Shown here: piece by piece, positions 32,311-40,746 of the stretch
How the letters are laid out: every line of letters starts with the position of its first letter
Position numbering within the stretch: the stretch's first letter is position 1
Assembly (NCBI RefSeq): GCF_001428665.1
Contig: NZ_LMIJ01000010.1
Coordinates: 60,201-124,200 of the forward strand
Direction of reading: 5' to 3'
Length of the DNA stretch: 64,000 nt
Source: Acidovorax sp. Root219
Lineage (GTDB): Bacteria; Pseudomonadota; Gammaproteobacteria; Burkholderiales; Burkholderiaceae_C
Made by a program: the position numbers and the translations under genes
The notes under the pieces: generated by a model
What the model saw: the letters and a program-made list of their open reading frames with translations, nothing else
The model's database searches: none
Told to the model about the DNA's origin: nothing

Positions 32311-33180
32311 TCAGCCGGTCACCACGCGCACGAAGGCCGGCACCACCCCCAAGGCATCGTCGCGCCGCTGCAGCGCATGCACGTCGGCACGCGGTGCCCT
32401 GGCCCCCAGGGTCTTGAGCACCACGCGGGCGCCGAACAGGCTGCCGAGCGACGACGGCACCAGCGCCACGCCCAGCCCTGCGGCCACCAGGCTCAGCAAG
32501 GCCGCCAGCTCCACCGTGGTCTGCGCCACCCGGGGCGCAAAGCCGGCCTGCACGCAGCACTGCACCATGTGCTCGGCGTGGGCCGATGAATCGCGGCGCA
32601 GCATCACGAAGGCCTCGCTGCGCAGGTCCTTCAGGGCCAGCGCCTTGCGCGCCGCCAGCGGGTGGCCGGGCGGCAGGGCCGCCACCACGGGGTCGGGCCA
32701 CAGCAGGGTGCTCGCGAGCTGGTCGTCGTTGACCGCCGTGCGCGAAATGCCCACGTCGATGCGCTTGTCGCGCAGGGCCGCCTGCTGCAGCGAGGGCTGC
32801 ATCTCGTGCAGCACCACGTCCACGCCCGGGTGGCTGTGCCGGTAGCGCGCCAGCGCTGCCGGAAACGGCCCGAGGAAATGCGAGCCCGACAGCCCCACCT
32901 CGATGCGCCCCGCCTGCCCCTGGCCGATGGCCGCCACGCGCTGGCGCGCCGTGTCCAGCCGCTCCAGCACCGCACGCGCATCCACCAGGTAGGCCTGGCC
33001 TGCCAGCGTCAGTTCCACACGCCGGCTGGTGCGCACGAACAGCTGGGCGCCCAGCTCCGCCTCGAGTTGCGCGATCTGCAGGCTCAGCGGCGGCTGCGAC
33101 ACATGCAGGCGCTGCGCGGCGCGCGTGAAGCTCAGCTCTTCGGCCAGGGCGATGAAGTAACGCAGGTGCCGCAGTTCCAT
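32311..33180 (-). CDS. LysR-family regulator of the Bug/maleate isomerase locus
   Basis: A 289-residue LysR protein with a classical N-terminus (MELRHLRYFIALAEELSFTRAAQRLHVSQPPLSLQIAQLE) and substrate-binding lobes containing GLGVALVPSSLGSL. It is divergent from the Bug gene and is the natural candidate regulator for the Bug-maleate isomerase pair. It faces the aldo-keto reductase end to end, with 9 bases between. Confidence 0.92.
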   Translation of the reverse strand: MELRHLRYFIALAEELSFTRAAQRLHVSQPPLSLQIAQLEAELGAQLFVRTSRRVELTLAGQAYLVDARAVLERLDTARQRVAAIGQGQAGRIEVGLSGSHFLGPFPAALARYRHSHPGVDVVLHEMQPSLQQAALRDKRIDVGISRTAVNDDQLASTLLWPDPVVAALPPGHPLAARKALALKDLRSEAFVMLRRDSSAHAEHMVQCCVQAGFAPRVAQTTVELAALLSLVAAGLGVALVPSSLGSLFGARVVLKTLGARAPRADVHALQRRDDALGVVPAFVRVVTG

Positions 33181-33193
33181 TGATACTTTTCAA

Positions 33194-33230
33194 GTCTTGA
33201 TCAAGACCAACAATATATTGGACTGTTGGT
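33194..33230. promoter_or_regulatory. Two adjacent inverted repeats, probable LysR sites
   Basis: A perfect 14-bp palindrome, GTCTTGA-TCAAGAC (33194-33207), is followed by a 7-bp inverted repeat, ACCAACA (33206-33212) and TGTTGGT (33224-33230), around an AT-rich 11-base centre. Both lie in the 99-base divergent gap. The arrangement resembles a LysR recognition site plus activation site. Confidence 0.65.
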
Positions 33231-33279
33231 TCGCTTGTTTCCACAATACCCTGACTACAACATCCAGGCGGAGACAAAC

Positions 33280-34242
33280 ATGACGATCAAGCACAGCCTG
33301 CTGGCTGCCACGCTGGCCCTTTCGGGCCTGGCCACTGCGCAGGACAACTTCCCCAGCAAGGCCATCACGCTCACGGTGCCCAACCCGCCCGGCGGTGTGG
33401 TGGACACCTCGGCCCGGTTGCTCAACGAACCCCTGGCGCGCGTGCTCGGCCAGCCGGTGGTGATCGACAACAAGGCGGGCGGCAGCGGCAACGTGGCCTA
33501 CGGTGCGGTGGCCCGCAGCAAGGCCGACGGCTACAACCTGCTGATCTCGTATTCGGCCTACCATGTGGGCAACCCGGCGCTCTCGCCCAGCCTGCCCTGG
33601 GAGGCCAAGGATTTCGCGCCCGTGGCCCTGCTCACCGTGGCCACCAACGTGATTGCGGCCCACCCTTCGGTACCGGGCAACAACCTCAAGGAGTTCATCG
33701 CCTACCTCAAGGCGAACCCCGGCAAGGTCAACTACGCATCGCAAGGCAATGGCTCGCTCTCGCACATCGGCACCGAGATCTTCAAGCAGCAGAGCGGCAC
33801 CTTCATGACCCACATCCCCTACCGCGGTTCGGGCCCGGCCGTGGCCGACGTGCTGGCCGGCCAGGTGCAGGTGTTCATCACCACGCCGCCCTCCGTCATG
33901 CAGCATGTGGTCAGCGGCAAGCTCAAGGCCTTTGCCGTGACCGGCACCAAGCGCCACCCGGGCCTGCCCAACGTGCCGACAGTGGCCGAGGCCGGCATGC
34001 CCGACTTCAAGCTCGAAGCCTGGGTGGGCCTGTTCGCCCCGGCGGCCACGCCACCGGCAGTGATCACCAAGCTCACGGCCGACGTGAAGAAGGCCCTGGA
34101 GATGCCCGAGACGCGCCAGCGCGCCGACGCCGCCGGCATCGAGCTGCGCTACCTGCCACCCGATGCGCTCGGCGACCTGGTGAAAACCGAGACCGCCTAC
34201 TGGGCCAAGACCATCAAGGGCGCCGGCATCAAGGCCGACTGA
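33280..34242 (+). CDS. Bug/TctC-family periplasmic solute-binding protein
   Basis: Extracytoplasmic receptor of the tripartite tricarboxylate transporter type, a family greatly expanded in Burkholderiales. The 320-residue product has a signal peptide (MTIKHSLLAATLALSGLATA) and the family stretches FPSKAITLTVPNPPGGVVDTSARLL, VVIDNKAGGSGNVA and HIPYRGSGPAVADVLAGQVQ. No TctA/TctB permease genes are nearby, as is usual for orphan Bug proteins. A dicarboxylate ligand such as maleate is suggested only by the isomerase gene downstream. Confidence 0.93.
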   Translation: MTIKHSLLAATLALSGLATAQDNFPSKAITLTVPNPPGGVVDTSARLLNEPLARVLGQPVVIDNKAGGSGNVAYGAVARSKADGYNLLISYSAYHVGNPALSPSLPWEAKDFAPVALLTVATNVIAAHPSVPGNNLKEFIAYLKANPGKVNYASQGNGSLSHIGTEIFKQQSGTFMTHIPYRGSGPAVADVLAGQVQVFITTPPSVMQHVVSGKLKAFAVTGTKRHPGLPNVPTVAEAGMPDFKLEAWVGLFAPAATPPAVITKLTADVKKALEMPETRQRADAAGIELRYLPPDALGDLVKTETAYWAKTIKGAGIKAD

Positions 34243-34332
34243 CCCGCCAAAGACTCTCCCTGCGTGATCCCGTCCCCGGCGCCTCCAGCGCCGGGCAGGC
34301 AGCGCTTTGCCATTTTTCCCTGAAAGACCGCC

Positions 34333-35085
34333 ATGCAACGCACCTACCGCATCGGGCAGATCGTGCCCAGCTCCAACACCACCATGGAGACCGAGATCCC
34401 CGCCATGCTGCGCGCCCGCGAGCAGATCCTGCCCGAGCGCTTCAGCTTCCATGCCAGCCGCATGCGCATGCAGAAGGTCACCCAGGAAGAGCTGGCCGCC
34501 ATGGACCGCGACTCCGACCGCTGCGCACTGGAACTTTCGGATGGAAAGATGGACGTGATGGGCTATGCCTGCCTGGTGGCCATCATGAGCATGGGCCTGG
34601 GCTACCACCGCACGTCCGAGCGGCGGCTGCACGATGTCACCGTGGCCAACGGCAAGCCTGCGCCCGTGGTGTCGAGCGCTGGCGCGCTGGTCGAAGGCCT
34701 GAAGGCCATGGGCGCGAAGAAGGTTTCCATCCTCACGCCCTACATGAAACCCCTCACCCAACTGGTGGTGGATTACATCGAACACGAAGGCATCGCCGTG
34801 CACGACAGCCTGTCGCTGGAGATCGCCGACAACCTGGAGGTGGGCGCACAGGACCCTGCGGCACCGGCGCAGATCGTGCAGCGCCTGGACACGCGCGGCG
34901 TGGACGTGGTGGTGATCTCGGCATGCGTGCAGATGCCCTCGCTGGCATCGGTGCAGGTGGCGCAGGACCGGCTGGGCATCCCCGTCGTGTCGGCTGCGGC
35001 TTGCACCACCTGGGCCATGCTCAGGCGCCTGGGGCTGGAGACCCGGGTGCCCCATGCCGGCGCCCTGCTCTCGGGCAAGTACTGA
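34333..35085 (+). CDS. maiA: Maleate cis-trans isomerase
   Basis: Cofactor-independent enzyme of the Asp/Glu racemase superfamily that turns maleate into fumarate. The 250-residue product has the family start YRIGQIVPSSNTTMETEIPA and the two active-site cysteines Cys80 (GYACLVAIMSMGLG) and Cys198 (VISACVQMPSL), and ends AGALLSGKY. It is very similar along its length to what I remember of Pseudomonas putida NicE. The other nicotinate-pathway genes (NicC, NicX, NicD, NicF) are absent from the window. It lies 90 bases after the Bug gene and is probably cotranscribed. Confidence 0.93.
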   Translation: MQRTYRIGQIVPSSNTTMETEIPAMLRAREQILPERFSFHASRMRMQKVTQEELAAMDRDSDRCALELSDGKMDVMGYACLVAIMSMGLGYHRTSERRLHDVTVANGKPAPVVSSAGALVEGLKAMGAKKVSILTPYMKPLTQLVVDYIEHEGIAVHDSLSLEIADNLEVGAQDPAAPAQIVQRLDTRGVDVVVISACVQMPSLASVQVAQDRLGIPVVSAAACTTWAMLRRLGLETRVPHAGALLSGKY

Positions 35086-35157
35086 TCCGCGGGAAAGCCC
35101 CGCGCTTTCCCGCATGACGCGCCCGGCAGGCTGCGGTCAAAGCCGGATAATGGGCCC

Positions 35158-36825
35158 ATGCCCCGCATCAGCCAGCAACTCCATCCCCACCGCGAACCCG
35201 TTCCCACCCGCCTGGCCGCCACCGTGCTGCTGCTGCGCGACGCCGAAGGCGACGGGGCGCTGGAGGTGCTGATGACGCGGCGCTCGCCCAACGCGAGCTT
35301 TGCCCCAGGGGCCTACGTCTTTCCGGGCGGCGGCATCGATGCGCTCGATGCCCAGTCGCACCAGGTGGCGGACCGCCGCCCGGCCCAGAGCGACCTGCAC
35401 CTGACCCAGGCGATCGCCGCCATCCGCGAGAGCTTCGAGGAACTGGGCGTGCTGCTGGCGCGCCACGCCGACGGCCGCATGGCCGATGCCGACGACATTG
35501 CCGCACTGGACCGCAGCGCGCCATTTGCCGCGCAGTGCGAAGCCCGGGGCCTGCGCCTGGCGGCCGACAGCGTGTACCTGCTGGCCTACTGGACGGCCGA
35601 CCGCGACCTGCCGCGCCGCTTCGAGGTGCCCTTCCTGGCCGCACGCATGCCCGAGGGCCAGACCCCGGTGGCCGACGAGGCCGAGCAGTTCGAGCCCGTG
35701 TGGGTGCGCCCGGCCGACGCACTGGCGCGGCACGAGGCAGGCCAGTTCTTCATGATCTTCCCGACCATCCGAACGCTGCAGCGGCTGGCGAAATTCAAGA
35801 ACACCGACGCCGTGCTCGGCGCCCTGGCCAATGAACAGCCCCTGTGGGTGAGCTGCCCGCGCGCCGGCCTGCTGGGTGGCAAGGAAGCGCGCTACATGGA
35901 AGACGAGATGCCGTTCGGCGAACTGGCGCTGGTCTGCCCCGATGGGCAGATCGTGCACCCGCTCGACTGGCAGACCGACCACCCCGTGCCCCTGCTCAAG
36001 AACGTGCAGCGCCTCACGGCCCCCAATTCGGGTGTGATGACCGGCCCGGGCACCAACAGCTACCTGGTGGGCGACCCGGCCACGGGCTATATCGCCATCG
36101 ACCCCGGACCGGCCGACCCCGAGCACCTGGAGAAGCTCTGGCGCGCCGCCGGTGGCGACATCCGCTCCATCGTCTGCACACACTCGCACCCCGACCACTC
36201 TCCCGGCGCGGCGCCGCTGCAGGCACTGTGCGTGCAGGCCGGGCAGCCGGCGCCCCCCATCCTGGGCCTGCGCTCGGCCCCCACAGCCCGCGTGGCCAGC
36301 GCCTTCACGCCCGAGCGCGAGCTGGCCCATGGCGAGCGCCTGGTGCTGTCCGCCCAGGTGGGCGATGCCGCCACCAGCCACACCCTGCAGGTGGTCCACA
36401 CCCCCGGCCATGCGGCCAACCACCTGTGCCTGCTGCTGGAGGAGGATGGCCTGCTGTTCAGCGGCGACCACATCCTCAACGGCAGCACCACGGTGGTCGA
36501 CCCGCCGGACGGCAACATGGCCGACTACCTCGATTCGCTGGACGCGCTGGACGCGGCCTGCGAGAAGCAGGGCGTGAACTTCATCCTGCCCGCGCACGGC
36601 TACGTATTGGGCGAGGCGCGCAGCGCCATTGCCCGCCTGAAGGCCCACCGCCTGGCGCGCGAGGCCAAGGTGCTGGCCGCCATGCAGGCCCTGCCCCAGG
36701 GCAGCATGGACGACTGGGTGCGGCACGCCTACGACGACGTGCCCCCGCGCATGTGGCCCGTCGCCCAGCGTTCGCTGCTTGCACATGTAGAGCGCATCCG
36801 CGCCATGGAACCCGGTAATGACTGA
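35158..36825 (+). CDS. Nudix hydrolase - metallo-beta-lactamase fold fusion
   Basis: A 555-residue two-domain protein. Residues 15-215 are Nudix-like: VLMTRRSPNASFAPGAYVFPGGGID, then RESFEELGVLL. The second half of the Nudix box is intact, but the spacing between the GG and RE parts is stretched by about 20 residues, as in NUDT19-like proteins. Residues 280-550 are a metallo-beta-lactamase domain with THSHPDHSPGA, HTPGHAANH and SGDHIL, resembling LACTB2-type nucleases or hydrolases. The substrate is unknown. Its stop overlaps the next gene by 8 bases. Confidence 0.9.
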   Translation: MPRISQQLHPHREPVPTRLAATVLLLRDAEGDGALEVLMTRRSPNASFAPGAYVFPGGGIDALDAQSHQVADRRPAQSDLHLTQAIAAIRESFEELGVLLARHADGRMADADDIAALDRSAPFAAQCEARGLRLAADSVYLLAYWTADRDLPRRFEVPFLAARMPEGQTPVADEAEQFEPVWVRPADALARHEAGQFFMIFPTIRTLQRLAKFKNTDAVLGALANEQPLWVSCPRAGLLGGKEARYMEDEMPFGELALVCPDGQIVHPLDWQTDHPVPLLKNVQRLTAPNSGVMTGPGTNSYLVGDPATGYIAIDPGPADPEHLEKLWRAAGGDIRSIVCTHSHPDHSPGAAPLQALCVQAGQPAPPILGLRSAPTARVASAFTPERELAHGERLVLSAQVGDAATSHTLQVVHTPGHAANHLCLLLEEDGLLFSGDHILNGSTTVVDPPDGNMADYLDSLDALDAACEKQGVNFILPAHGYVLGEARSAIARLKAHRLAREAKVLAAMQALPQGSMDDWVRHAYDDVPPRMWPVAQRSLLAHVERIRAMEPGND

Positions 36826-37606
36826 AAAAAACCCTGAAGCCGGCCATGTCCGGCTGGCCAAGCGCGTGGCCGAGCAGCTCAACTGCTCGCGCAGCACGGC
36901 CGAACAATTCATCGAGGGCGGCTTCGTGAGCGTGGAGGGCGCCGTGGTCGAGGTGCCCGGTGCGCGCGTGGCACCGCACCAAAGCGTGGCGGTGGACCCC
37001 GATGCGAGCCTGCTGGAGCTGACCCCCGTCACCCTGCTGCTGCACAAGCCCGCCGGTTTCGAGGCCGGCCTGGGTGCGCCGGGGCAGGCCGGCGCCGCCC
37101 ATGCGAGCCGTAGCCAGGGCGCGACGCCCGCCGTCACGCTGCTGGCCCTCGCCTCGCACCTGCCCGAGGACGCCTCGGGCATTCGCGTGCTGCAGCGCCA
37201 TTTTCGCCAGCTCGAATGCTTCACCCCCCTGCCCACAGAGGCCAGCGGCCTGGTGGTCTATACCCAGGACAAGCGCATTGCACGCAAGCTGGCCGAGGAC
37301 ATCGAATCGCTGGAGCAGGAATGCATCGTGGAGGTGGCCGGCGAGATCGCACCCAACGGCCTGCAGCGCCTGTGCCACGGCCTGTCATTCAATGGCCGCG
37401 CGCTGCCCCCCATCAAGGTGAGCTGGCAGAACGAGACGCGGCTGCGCTTTGCGCTCAAAGGCATCCGTCCGGGGCAGATTCCGGCCATGTGCGAGGCCGT
37501 GGGCCTGCGCGTGGTGGCCATCAAGCGCATCCGCATCGGGCGCGTGCCACTGTCCAAGGTGCCCGAGGGACAGTGGCGCTACCTGCAGCCCTGGGAGCGA
37601 TTCTGA
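36818..37606 (+). CDS. S4-domain pseudouridine synthase homologue lacking the catalytic Asp
   Basis: A 262-residue protein with an N-terminal S4 RNA-binding domain (VRLAKRVAEQLNCSRSTAEQFIEGGFVSVEG) and an RsuA/RluB/RluF-like catalytic fold (LLHKPAGFEA, then the C-terminal EAVGLRVVAIKRIRIG). The family motif GRLD-x-x-T-x-G-L-L is replaced by PLPTEASGL, so the catalytic Asp position is Pro. It may act as an RNA-binding protein rather than a synthase. Translation is probably coupled to the upstream fusion gene through an 8-base overlap. Confidence 0.85.
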   Translation: MTEKNPEAGHVRLAKRVAEQLNCSRSTAEQFIEGGFVSVEGAVVEVPGARVAPHQSVAVDPDASLLELTPVTLLLHKPAGFEAGLGAPGQAGAAHASRSQGATPAVTLLALASHLPEDASGIRVLQRHFRQLECFTPLPTEASGLVVYTQDKRIARKLAEDIESLEQECIVEVAGEIAPNGLQRLCHGLSFNGRALPPIKVSWQNETRLRFALKGIRPGQIPAMCEAVGLRVVAIKRIRIGRVPLSKVPEGQWRYLQPWERF

Positions 37607-37708
37607 ACGGCACTCGCTAGCTATCAAAAGGTGAGCAATAGGTGTTTTGAGGGAAGGCGATCCGCCACAGGCCGCTGATACACTGCCCTCCATAACAGGA
37701 GGGAGTCC

Positions 37709-38974
37709 ATGGACCATCAGCAATCAGGGGCAGGAGCGGCGCCCGTCTCGAACTTCGCGCAGGAGATCGATGCGCATCCGCTTGAATTCACCGGCAGCGG
37801 CGGCGAGTACTTCCGGGTATGGATCGTCAACGTGCTGCTGACCATTCTCACGCTGGGCTTCTACACCCCCTGGGCGCGCCGGCGCACCGCCCAGTATTTC
37901 TATGGCCACACCCTGGTGGCCGGCAGCCCGCTCGAATTCACGGCGCAGCAGCGTCGGATGGTGATGGGCTTCGTCATGCTGGTGATGATCACCATCGCCT
38001 ACAACATTGCCGTCAACACCGGGCAGGACACGGCGGTGTCCCTCTTCCTGCTTGCCGGCGCCCTGCTGGCCCCGTTCATCTGGGGCAGTGCCATGCGCTT
38101 TCGCCTGGGCTCCACGCGGTGGCGCGGCCTGCGCCTGCAGTTCACGGCCTCCTGGCGCGAGGTGTACGTGGCCAGCTGGCCCGTGTTCGCCATCGCCCTC
38201 GTGTGGATCGGCGTGTTCTTCGGCATCCAGTACCTCGCGCCCGAATCGGCCGGGGCGCTGCAGGAGCTGGCTGCCGACGAAAGCGGCGAGGCCGACCTGC
38301 CGACCATGACCGCCGCCATCTGGGGCCTGGTGGTGCTGGGCCTGCTGCTGTCGGTGCTGTGCTTCATCCGCCTCGAATACAACTACAAGAGCCTGCTGGT
38401 GCTGCGCGCCCAGGTAGGGGCCGAATCCGGTCGCTGGAAGCCCGTGTACATGGATTTCATCAAGGTCTGGGCGGCCACGGTGGCCGTTTTCCTGCTGTTC
38501 GTGGCGGGCATCTCGGTCGGCCTGGCGGTGCTGGCGGGGGGCTCGTTCGCGCTCATCGCCGGCCTGAAGGACAAGTGGGGGGCCCTGATTTTCGTGGTCT
38601 TCGCGGTGGCGTTCATCGCAGGCATCTTCCTGATGTTCCTGGCCTCGGCACCCGCACGCGCCTACCGCGAGGCGCGCATGTTCCAGCTCATGTGGGACAA
38701 CATCGGCCTGAGCCAGGTGGCCCGCTTCAAATGCCAGCTGCGCACGGGCCGCTACGTGCTGCTGCGTATCAAGAACCTGTTCCTGACCCTGCTCACGCTG
38801 GGCCTGTACCGCCCGTTCGCACGGGTCAGCGAGTATCGCATGAAGGTCGAATCCGTGACGCTGCACGTCAAGGGTGGCGTGGACCAGGTGGCCGGTGCCA
38901 TGGTGCGCCAGCAGCAGCAAGGCGGCATTGGCGATGCGCTGGCCGACGCGGCCGGGCTGGACCTGATCGGCTGA
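37709..38974 (+). CDS. DUF898 (YjgN-like) membrane protein
   Basis: A 421-residue inner-membrane protein of the DUF898/YjgN family with about seven membrane helices. Two copies of the family half-motif are visible: FRVWIVNVLLTILTLGFYTPWARRRTAQYFY at residues 35-66 and LRIKNLFLTLLTLGLYRPFARV near 350-372. The function is unknown. A ribosome site AGGAGGG precedes the ATG. The stop shares one base with the M48 peptidase start (TGATG), so the two products are probably made together. Confidence 0.9.
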   Translation: MDHQQSGAGAAPVSNFAQEIDAHPLEFTGSGGEYFRVWIVNVLLTILTLGFYTPWARRRTAQYFYGHTLVAGSPLEFTAQQRRMVMGFVMLVMITIAYNIAVNTGQDTAVSLFLLAGALLAPFIWGSAMRFRLGSTRWRGLRLQFTASWREVYVASWPVFAIALVWIGVFFGIQYLAPESAGALQELAADESGEADLPTMTAAIWGLVVLGLLLSVLCFIRLEYNYKSLLVLRAQVGAESGRWKPVYMDFIKVWAATVAVFLLFVAGISVGLAVLAGGSFALIAGLKDKWGALIFVVFAVAFIAGIFLMFLASAPARAYREARMFQLMWDNIGLSQVARFKCQLRTGRYVLLRIKNLFLTLLTLGLYRPFARVSEYRMKVESVTLHVKGGVDQVAGAMVRQQQQGGIGDALADAAGLDLIG

Positions 38975-40209
38975 TGAACGCCCCCCTCTCCCCTGCTGCA
39001 ACACCCACCGGTACCCTGGTGCCAGGGCGCTGGTTCGATGGGCTGAGCAGCCAGGCCAGGCCGGTGCTCGTGGGCCTGCAGCCCTCGCCCAAGGGCCCGT
39101 CGCTGGCGCTGCACCCGCTGTCCCAGCCTGGTGCGGCCCCCACCGTATTCCCCTGGGGCGAGGTGGGCTGGCCCGAGGCCTGGAGCGAGCGCCGCCCGCA
39201 GCAGCGGGTGGTGGTGGACCTGCACGACCAGGGCAGCCTGGAGATCGACGCCGTGGCCCAATGGCATGCTGCGCTGGCCGAGGCGGGTGCCCGCCCCAGC
39301 CTGGCCGAGCGCATGCAGACGCGCTGGCCCGTGCTACTCGGCGTCACAGCGGTCGCCATCGTCGGACTGACCCTGTTCTACCGCTACGGCACGCCCTGGG
39401 CGGCCACGGAACTCACGCGCTTCGTCCCCCTGTCCTGGGAAACCAGCGTGGCCAGCAATGTGCTCACGCAGATGGACAAGGGCACGCTCAAGCCGAGCAA
39501 GCTGCCCCAGGAGCGCCAGGCCGCACTGAAGGCACGCTTCGACACGCTGGTGCAAGCGTTGCCCACCCAGTTGCAGCGCTACCCTGGCTACGCCCCCACC
39601 TACACGCTGTCGTTCCGCTCCGGCATGGGGGCGAATGCCTTCGCCCTGCCTGGCGGCACGGTGGTGATGACCGATGGCCTGGCCAAGGCGGCAGAGAAGA
39701 AGGGACTCAGCGACGACGCCCTCATCGGCGTGCTGGCCCACGAGATCGGCCACGTGGCCAACCGCCACACCACGCGCATGGTGGTGCAGCAAGGCGTGCT
39801 GCAGATGGGCATGGGGCTGGCGCTGGGCGACGTGTCGGGCATCGTCTCCACCGGCGCATCGGTGCTCACCGGCCTGGCCTACAGCCGCAACCACGAGCGC
39901 GAGGCCGACTGCTTTGCCATCGCCGTCATGTCCCATGCGAAGCTGCCCACGGCGCCCATGGGCAAGCTGCTGCTGGCCATTGCGCAGGACGAGGACGATG
40001 AGGAAAAGGCGGCCAAGAAGAAGGCCGCCACCGCAGCCAAGGAAGGCGCCAGCGCACCGGCCGAAGGCTCTGCATCCACCACCGCAGAACCCAAGGCGCC
40101 GGAGGCACTGGACCCCGTGTGGTCCTTGCTCAGCAGCCACCCCGACACCGTGGAGCGCGCCACCGAACTGGAACAAGGGCATGCCTTGCACTGCCCCAAG
40201 CGGGGTTGA
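38974..40209 (+). CDS. Membrane-anchored M48-family metallopeptidase
   Basis: Zinc metallopeptidase of 411 residues. A cytoplasmic N-terminal domain of about 110 residues is followed by one membrane segment (WPVLLGVTAVAIVGLTLFY), then a peptidase domain with HEIGHVANRH (HExxH) and the third zinc ligand in HEREADCFAI. The C-terminus has a Lys/Ala-rich insert (DDEEKAAKKKAATAAKEG) before SSHPDTVERATEL. Likely periplasmic activity, possibly in membrane-protein quality control, is inferred from the DUF898 partner. Confidence 0.92.
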   Translation: MNAPLSPAATPTGTLVPGRWFDGLSSQARPVLVGLQPSPKGPSLALHPLSQPGAAPTVFPWGEVGWPEAWSERRPQQRVVVDLHDQGSLEIDAVAQWHAALAEAGARPSLAERMQTRWPVLLGVTAVAIVGLTLFYRYGTPWAATELTRFVPLSWETSVASNVLTQMDKGTLKPSKLPQERQAALKARFDTLVQALPTQLQRYPGYAPTYTLSFRSGMGANAFALPGGTVVMTDGLAKAAEKKGLSDDALIGVLAHEIGHVANRHTTRMVVQQGVLQMGMGLALGDVSGIVSTGASVLTGLAYSRNHEREADCFAIAVMSHAKLPTAPMGKLLLAIAQDEDDEEKAAKKKAATAAKEGASAPAEGSASTTAEPKAPEALDPVWSLLSSHPDTVERATELEQGHALHCPKRG

Positions 40210-40284
40210 TCAGCGTGTCGCCTGCACAGGGCAGGCCTGAGCAGCATTGACGACTGCCGTCGCCGCGGATTTGAATTCAAAAGT

Positions 40285-40735
40285 GTGAAGCGCGCCGATA
40301 AGCCGGATTCTGTGCACCGCAGTTGCCTGCGGCGTGACCGCCATTACTCTGGGCCGGGTGTCGCCACCACGGCTCGATGCTACCTACCCGCCAACTCTGC
40401 GGAACCACATCAACGTTGGCCTACTTGGTATTGCTGCGCGTAGAGATTGCCCGTTTCACCCCAAACAGGCTGCGGGCATGCCCGCTGCCTGTTTGGGGTG
40501 GCTGTTCGGACCTGGCTTTCGCCAGGTTCGGACAGCTCTCGCTGTCCTCTCGCCAGCTTACGCTGGCGCCTCACAGAACACCTCGTACAGGCACCTGTCT
40601 AGACTCGTCTCTGTTGCTCTGATCCTCACCTCACGGTGGGCAGCCGTTAGCTGCTACGCTGTCCTGTGCAGTCCGGACGTTCCTCCAGTGCCTGGTTTCC
40701 CAGATTGCACCAGCGGCGGTCTGGCGCGCTTCACG
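40285..40735 (-). ncRNA. rnpB: RNase P RNA (bacterial type A)
   Basis: Catalytic RNA that matures tRNA 5' ends. On the minus strand the 5' part has GAGGAACGTCCGGACTGCACAGG and the 3' part has GAGTAATGGC and CAGAATCCGGCTTATCGGC, the two conserved halves of the catalytic core. The 5' end (GTGAAGCGCGCC) pairs with the 3' end (GGCGCGCTTCAC) as helix P1. Length is about 450 nt against 377 in E. coli. The excess is in the P12-P14 area, where three 7-bp hairpins capped by GTAA, GAGA and GAAA and one 44-nt hairpin (40457-40500) are stacked. Ends are accurate to a few bases. Confidence 0.95.
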
Positions 40736-40740
40736 GGGTG

Positions 40741-40746
40741 ATTATC
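40741..40746 (-). promoter_or_regulatory. Candidate -10 box of rnpB
   Basis: GATAAT on the minus strand lies 6-7 bases before the predicted rnpB 5' end and overlaps the rtcR stop codon. No good -35 is visible at 16-18 bases. Confidence 0.4.

Noticed and set aside
40334..40741. A 135-codon plus-strand frame across 40.3-40.7 kb
   Set aside because: The region is rnpB on the minus strand, with both conserved core ends and the P1 helix; the frame has no protein signature.
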